A stretch of 64,000 bases of DNA from an uncultured Phocaeicola sp. Lineage in GTDB: Bacteria; Bacteroidota; Bacteroidia; Bacteroidales; Bacteroidaceae. Each line of letters opens with the position of its first letter. The stretch's first letter is position 1. The notes under the pieces were generated by a model, which saw nothing but the letters and a program-made list of their open reading frames with translations, searched no databases and was not told the origin of the DNA. Positions 61,217 through 64,000 of the stretch are shown here, one piece after another. Where the stretch lies: positions 18,981 through 82,980 of the forward strand of contig CARCZS010000010.1 of NCBI GenBank assembly GCA_948956705.1, given 5' to 3'. The translations under genes and the position numbers were made by a program.

Positions 61217-62388
61217 AATTCTATTCCTTTTAAAGCTTGCTCAAGATAAGCTAGAGAAGACTTTCTCAATATTTCTAATCTCTCATCTACATCCACATAA
61301 TCAAGCGGCATAGAAAGAAGATTATCGATATTCTTTTTTGTATCTATTTTCCGTTGAGAGAGATTAGTCAAACTCAATAAATTATCTATGCGCGTGTTAG
61401 TGTTTTGCATAGCATTTTCACTAAATCTACTAAATACAAAAAAGTTCTTTTTATAGAGAATAGAAAACACAGAGCAGTGAAAAGAATCCGTAAAGATATA
61501 TTCCGAATTTCTCACATAATTCAAAAACTCGGCAGGACCTACATCATAAGGAGTTTCATTAGCAAATCCTTCATCCGATGGTATATATTCATCCAAATGC
61601 TGAAGCGCCACTATCTTCAGACCTGTTCGTTTTTGCACTTCGCTTATAAATAACCTTTGTTGAGGATTATTCCCTAATAAGTAACAAAAAATATATTTAC
61701 CATTAGTTAGAGGCTTTTCCTGCTGTATATGCATCCATTGCTCACCTGTAAACAAAAGAGTAGGATCAAGTACGACTTGAATCTCACGCCCAATTAATTT
61801 ATAAACCAAATCACAAGCGCTTTTTTCTCGTAATGCCATATAATTAAAACGTTTCATAAACCATCTGTTCTTCTTCCTCTGAAACCAAGGTACTTTTTTA
61901 ATCCCAAGACTAGTAGAGTAAGCTATTTTACAGATATTGTCTGGCACCCATTCTAAAGTATAATACCCATGCTCTACGCTGTCGGTACGCCACAATTGAT
62001 CACTTCCCACCACAAAAGCAGAATAATTGTTAGCCATAGCTTTCAATTCTTCTCTATTTTTACAATAAGGTGATAAATGAAAGTATTCTTGCGAAAACCT
62101 ATCAAAACAAGCATTTCGTAAATCTACATTTCTGCCAAATGAATCTGGATATTTTTTTTTATAATACTCTATTTTTATCTTACCTATCCTCATTTTCCAA
62201 TCAGCTATCAAAATCTTTTTGATAATATAAAGCAATTTATTCCCTTGCATATAAACAATAGGAGATTTACACGAAATAGTCTGATAAGGTAAATTCATTT
62301 TCTGAAAAATCATTTCCGTAGCATATGCCTGAAGCATACTACCATAGTTATGATGAAAATAGCAAGTTACGAGGCCTATAGGTTTCAT
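61213..62388 (-). CDS. Polysaccharide pyruvyl transferase family protein
   Basis: This is a 391-residue protein. Family signs: GLVTCYFHHNYGSMLQAYA, FVVGSDQLWRTDSVEHGYY, IAYSTSLGIKKVPW and FTDSFHCSVFSILYKKNFFVF, the conserved TDSFHC motif. It should transfer a pyruvyl ketal from phosphoenolpyruvate to a sugar of the repeat unit, giving an acidic polymer. It is translationally coupled on both sides (four-base overlaps) to GT2 upstream and the FrhB-like gene downstream. Confidence 0.9.
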   Translation of the reverse strand: MKPIGLVTCYFHHNYGSMLQAYATEMIFQKMNLPYQTISCKSPIVYMQGNKLLYIIKKILIADWKMRIGKIKIEYYKKKYPDSFGRNVDLRNACFDRFSQEYFHLSPYCKNREELKAMANNYSAFVVGSDQLWRTDSVEHGYYTLEWVPDNICKIAYSTSLGIKKVPWFQRKKNRWFMKRFNYMALREKSACDLVYKLIGREIQVVLDPTLLFTGEQWMHIQQEKPLTNGKYIFCYLLGNNPQQRLFISEVQKRTGLKIVALQHLDEYIPSDEGFANETPYDVGPAEFLNYVRNSEYIFTDSFHCSVFSILYKKNFFVFSRFSENAMQNTNTRIDNLLSLTNLSQRKIDTKKNIDNLLSMPLDYVDVDERLEILRKSSLAYLEQALKGIEL

Positions 62389-63428
62389 TTTTTGTTTAAT
62401 TTATATACCAACAACAGCAATAAAGTAGCTCTATATTTTACCAATAAATAAAAAAGGCGATGCTTCATTGGCAACAATTGATACGGATAATTATTTAAGT
62501 AATGATAAAAAAATGCATCTTTGCATATTTGTTTTAATTCATAATTCTGAATTGAAAAAGATTTTTTCTTTACAATTTGATATTTAATATAAAGAGAATT
62601 ACGTAAATAATGCAGAGCTTTGCGTTGTAACCTAACCCAATAATCCTCTTCTGCAAAATACTCTGCAAATACTGAATGCATCTCTTGAATAAACCTCTTT
62701 AACCGTTCTATTTTATCCTCTGTATAAGTATGGGTAATTGAACACTCATTTTGAAAATAATTATAAAAATATTCCGGTATAAAACCTACATTTTCTGCTA
62801 ATTTCAAATATCTCACATGAAAAAACATATCTTCAGAAGCTACCACTTTTTCAGATACAAATCGCAATTGATTATCTTCTATTATTTTTCTAAGATAAAT
62901 AGCCTTACAAACTGAAACCATATATTTCACATCAGAACGATAACTAGGCAAAGGAGCTAACATATCTAATAAAAATGAATCAACACTTTTTCGTCCACGA
63001 AAAAAGACTTCCTGACCTACCTCTTCAAAAGGTATTATCTTATCTTTTGAATAATAATATTGCAAACTACAATATACAGTATCACATTTCATTTTTTCAG
63101 CTACACGATAAAGAGTCTCATACATCGCAGGAGCAACCCAATCATCAGAATCAAGAAATGAAACAAATTTTCCAGATGCAAGATTTAACCCTGCATTACG
63201 AGCAAAACCTAATCCTTCATTTTTTTTATGAATAACTTTAATGCGCGCATCTTTTTGAGCATATTCATCACACAAAGCTGGACAATTATCAGGTGACCCA
63301 TCATCCACCAATATGATTTCCAGTTCCTTTAATGTCTGATTCAATATCGACTGTATGCACCTATCTAGATATTTTTCCACGTTATAAACAGGTACAATCA
63401 CACTTATTTTGGGAATATCGTTTTCCAT
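62385..63428 (-). CDS. Glycosyltransferase family 2
   Basis: This 347-residue GT-A enzyme has an N-terminal ISVIVPVYNVEKYLDRCIQS, nucleotide-sugar motifs IILVDDGSPDNCP and SFLDSDDWVAP (DxD-like), followed by a C-terminal region with helices and no membrane spans. It transfers a sugar to the lipid-linked intermediate. It is the first gene of the operon visible in the window. The 221 bases upstream (63429-63649) are AT-rich without a clear gene or -7 box, and an IS66 end follows, so the original promoter or further genes may lie beyond the insertion. Confidence 0.92.
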   Translation of the reverse strand: MENDIPKISVIVPVYNVEKYLDRCIQSILNQTLKELEIILVDDGSPDNCPALCDEYAQKDARIKVIHKKNEGLGFARNAGLNLASGKFVSFLDSDDWVAPAMYETLYRVAEKMKCDTVYCSLQYYYSKDKIIPFEEVGQEVFFRGRKSVDSFLLDMLAPLPSYRSDVKYMVSVCKAIYLRKIIEDNQLRFVSEKVVASEDMFFHVRYLKLAENVGFIPEYFYNYFQNECSITHTYTEDKIERLKRFIQEMHSVFAEYFAEEDYWVRLQRKALHYLRNSLYIKYQIVKKKSFSIQNYELKQICKDAFFYHYLNNYPYQLLPMKHRLFYLLVKYRATLLLLLVYKLNKK

Positions 63429-63649
63429 TATATTTTATTGTAGTTATAATTAGTAAGTAGTCTTTTTCAGCTCTTTAAAATCAATAAGGCAAAAAGTTGA
63501 ATATTTTAAATTTCACTTAACTATAGTTACATTGGCAAATACTAAAAGAATAAACTTTTTATAGTTCATTACAAATGAAAATCTATTTTGAATACTTACA
63601 AAACATAGCTCCCCCTTACAAAATAATACAATTTTAGAATTACAAGTAT

Positions 63650-64000
63650 GTAAGCACTCAATTTAGGGCATCCCCCTTCGAAAGGGCACTTTTCAGTGCC
63701 CTAAACCGAGTTTTGTTAATTAATTAGTTTTGAATTTAACATTGGCTGGCAGCCAAAGTGATTTTGTCAGGAACCATGTTAACATAATCCCTGCACCCGT
63801 TAAAGATATTTTTGAAAAAAGTTCCGATGAAGTTCCAGATAGAACTGCCATGAAGCTTTACCGTTCCTATCACACTGTGATAAGTTGCTGCCATCTCTGC
63901 ACCGGCATCACTACCATAATGAAGTGAATTGTTGCGTTGAGTGGTCAGCTTTCGAATGGTTCGCTCAGCCAGGTTGTTGTCTATTGGTAATTCACCATCA
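63650..64000. mobile_element. IS66-family element, end inside the window
   Basis: The transposase C-terminus on the minus strand (63736-64000) and a terminus that starts GTAAGC at 63650, the usual IS66-type end, define it. The octamer ACAAGTAT (63642-63649) just outside would be the target duplication; the other copy is out of the window. A hairpin AGGGCAC/GTGCCCT near 63684-63703 closes the transposase transcript. Confidence 0.7.
63736..64000 (-). CDS. IS66 transposase, C-terminal part
   Basis: On the minus strand the frame runs from the window edge to TAA at 63736-63738. The 87 visible residues contain PIDNNLAERTIRKLTTQRNN, then GSDAGAEMAATYHSVIGTVKLHG, the signature C-terminal block of IS66 TnpC transposases including the last DDE glutamate (AERTIR). 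The frame is intact as far as it is visible; the N-terminal part lies beyond 64000. Confidence 0.9.
   Translation of the reverse strand, partial: DGELPIDNNLAERTIRKLTTQRNNSLHYGSDAGAEMAATYHSVIGTVKLHGSSIWNFIGTFFKNIFNGCRDYVNMVPDKITLAASQC

Overview
The window looks like a chromosome segment of a gut Bacteroidaceae species (Bacteroides or Phocaeicola). The signs are two SusC/SusD pairs, an ECF sigma/FecR pair, a TPR-AraC membrane regulator, many promoters with the Bacteroides -7 box TAnnTTTG and weak ribosome binding sites. It also holds BT4734-like/VirE_N, DUF3987, DUF4248 and 'smalltalk' genes, which are typical of Bacteroidales. No rRNA or CRISPR array was seen. There is one tRNA gene (tRNA-Glu).

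Layout. 1-1755: 3' part of mutS2. 1.8-11.6 kb: an ECF sigma factor, FecR anti-sigma factor, SusC with an STN signalling domain, SusD, an unusual 561-residue lipoprotein and an exported metallophosphoesterase, all on the + strand. 11.7-24.1 kb: housekeeping genes, comprising serine dehydratase, a PepSY-like protein, a DUF4738 lipoprotein, a two-subunit Trk/Ktr potassium system, TrpB2, a large lipoprotein, endonuclease IV, a DcaP-like porin and tRNA-Glu. 24.4-32.9 kb (- strand): a TlpA-like lipoprotein, SusD, SusC, the TPR-AraC regulator and queH. 32.9-37.4 kb: a CLC channel, MarR and an 833-residue CoA-disulfide-reductase/rhodanese/TusA/DsrE fusion. 37.7-45.7 kb: a MATE transporter, then a compact menaquinone operon (thioesterase, menF, menD, menB, an MmcQ/YjbR protein, menC, menE). 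45.9-49.5 kb: an AraC regulator, a DUF4250 microprotein and a DEAH helicase with a WG-repeat-like tail.

49.5-54.6 kb is an accessory cassette: a 155-residue unknown, a VirE_N primase-like protein, DUF3987, DUF4248, an HU-like protein, a 40-residue smalltalk peptide and a peptidoglycan amidase. 55.0-63.4 kb is a minus-strand, AT-rich exopolysaccharide operon: GT2, pyruvyl transferase, FrhB-like iron-sulfur protein, GH16, GT4, WecG-type GT26, a YjbH-like outer-membrane protein and the initiating sugar-phosphate transferase. An IS66 element enters the window at its upstream edge.

How the parts work together. The first SusCD locus carries its own trans-envelope signalling: SusC-STN, FecR and sigma. 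The second is probably driven by the membrane TPR-AraC protein encoded next to it. The menaquinone genes supply the anaerobic respiratory quinone from chorismate. The DUF3987/HU/amidase cassette and the polysaccharide operon sit side by side. From memory of Bacteroides genomes this pairing recurs, and its purpose is not known to me.

The most interesting signals are: (1) the DUF3987 cassette, with a long inverted repeat inside the DUF3987 gene and four exact 23-bp-spaced repeats upstream of the HU gene; (2) two copies of the palindrome TTTCCWATGGAAA flanking the -7 box of the persulfide-enzyme/marR operon; (3) a 27-bp perfect inverted repeat that includes the 3' end of tRNA-Glu; (4) a palindromic 21-bp repeat array after trpB2; and (5) a lipoprotein with a glycine-rich hydrophobic segment downstream of susD.
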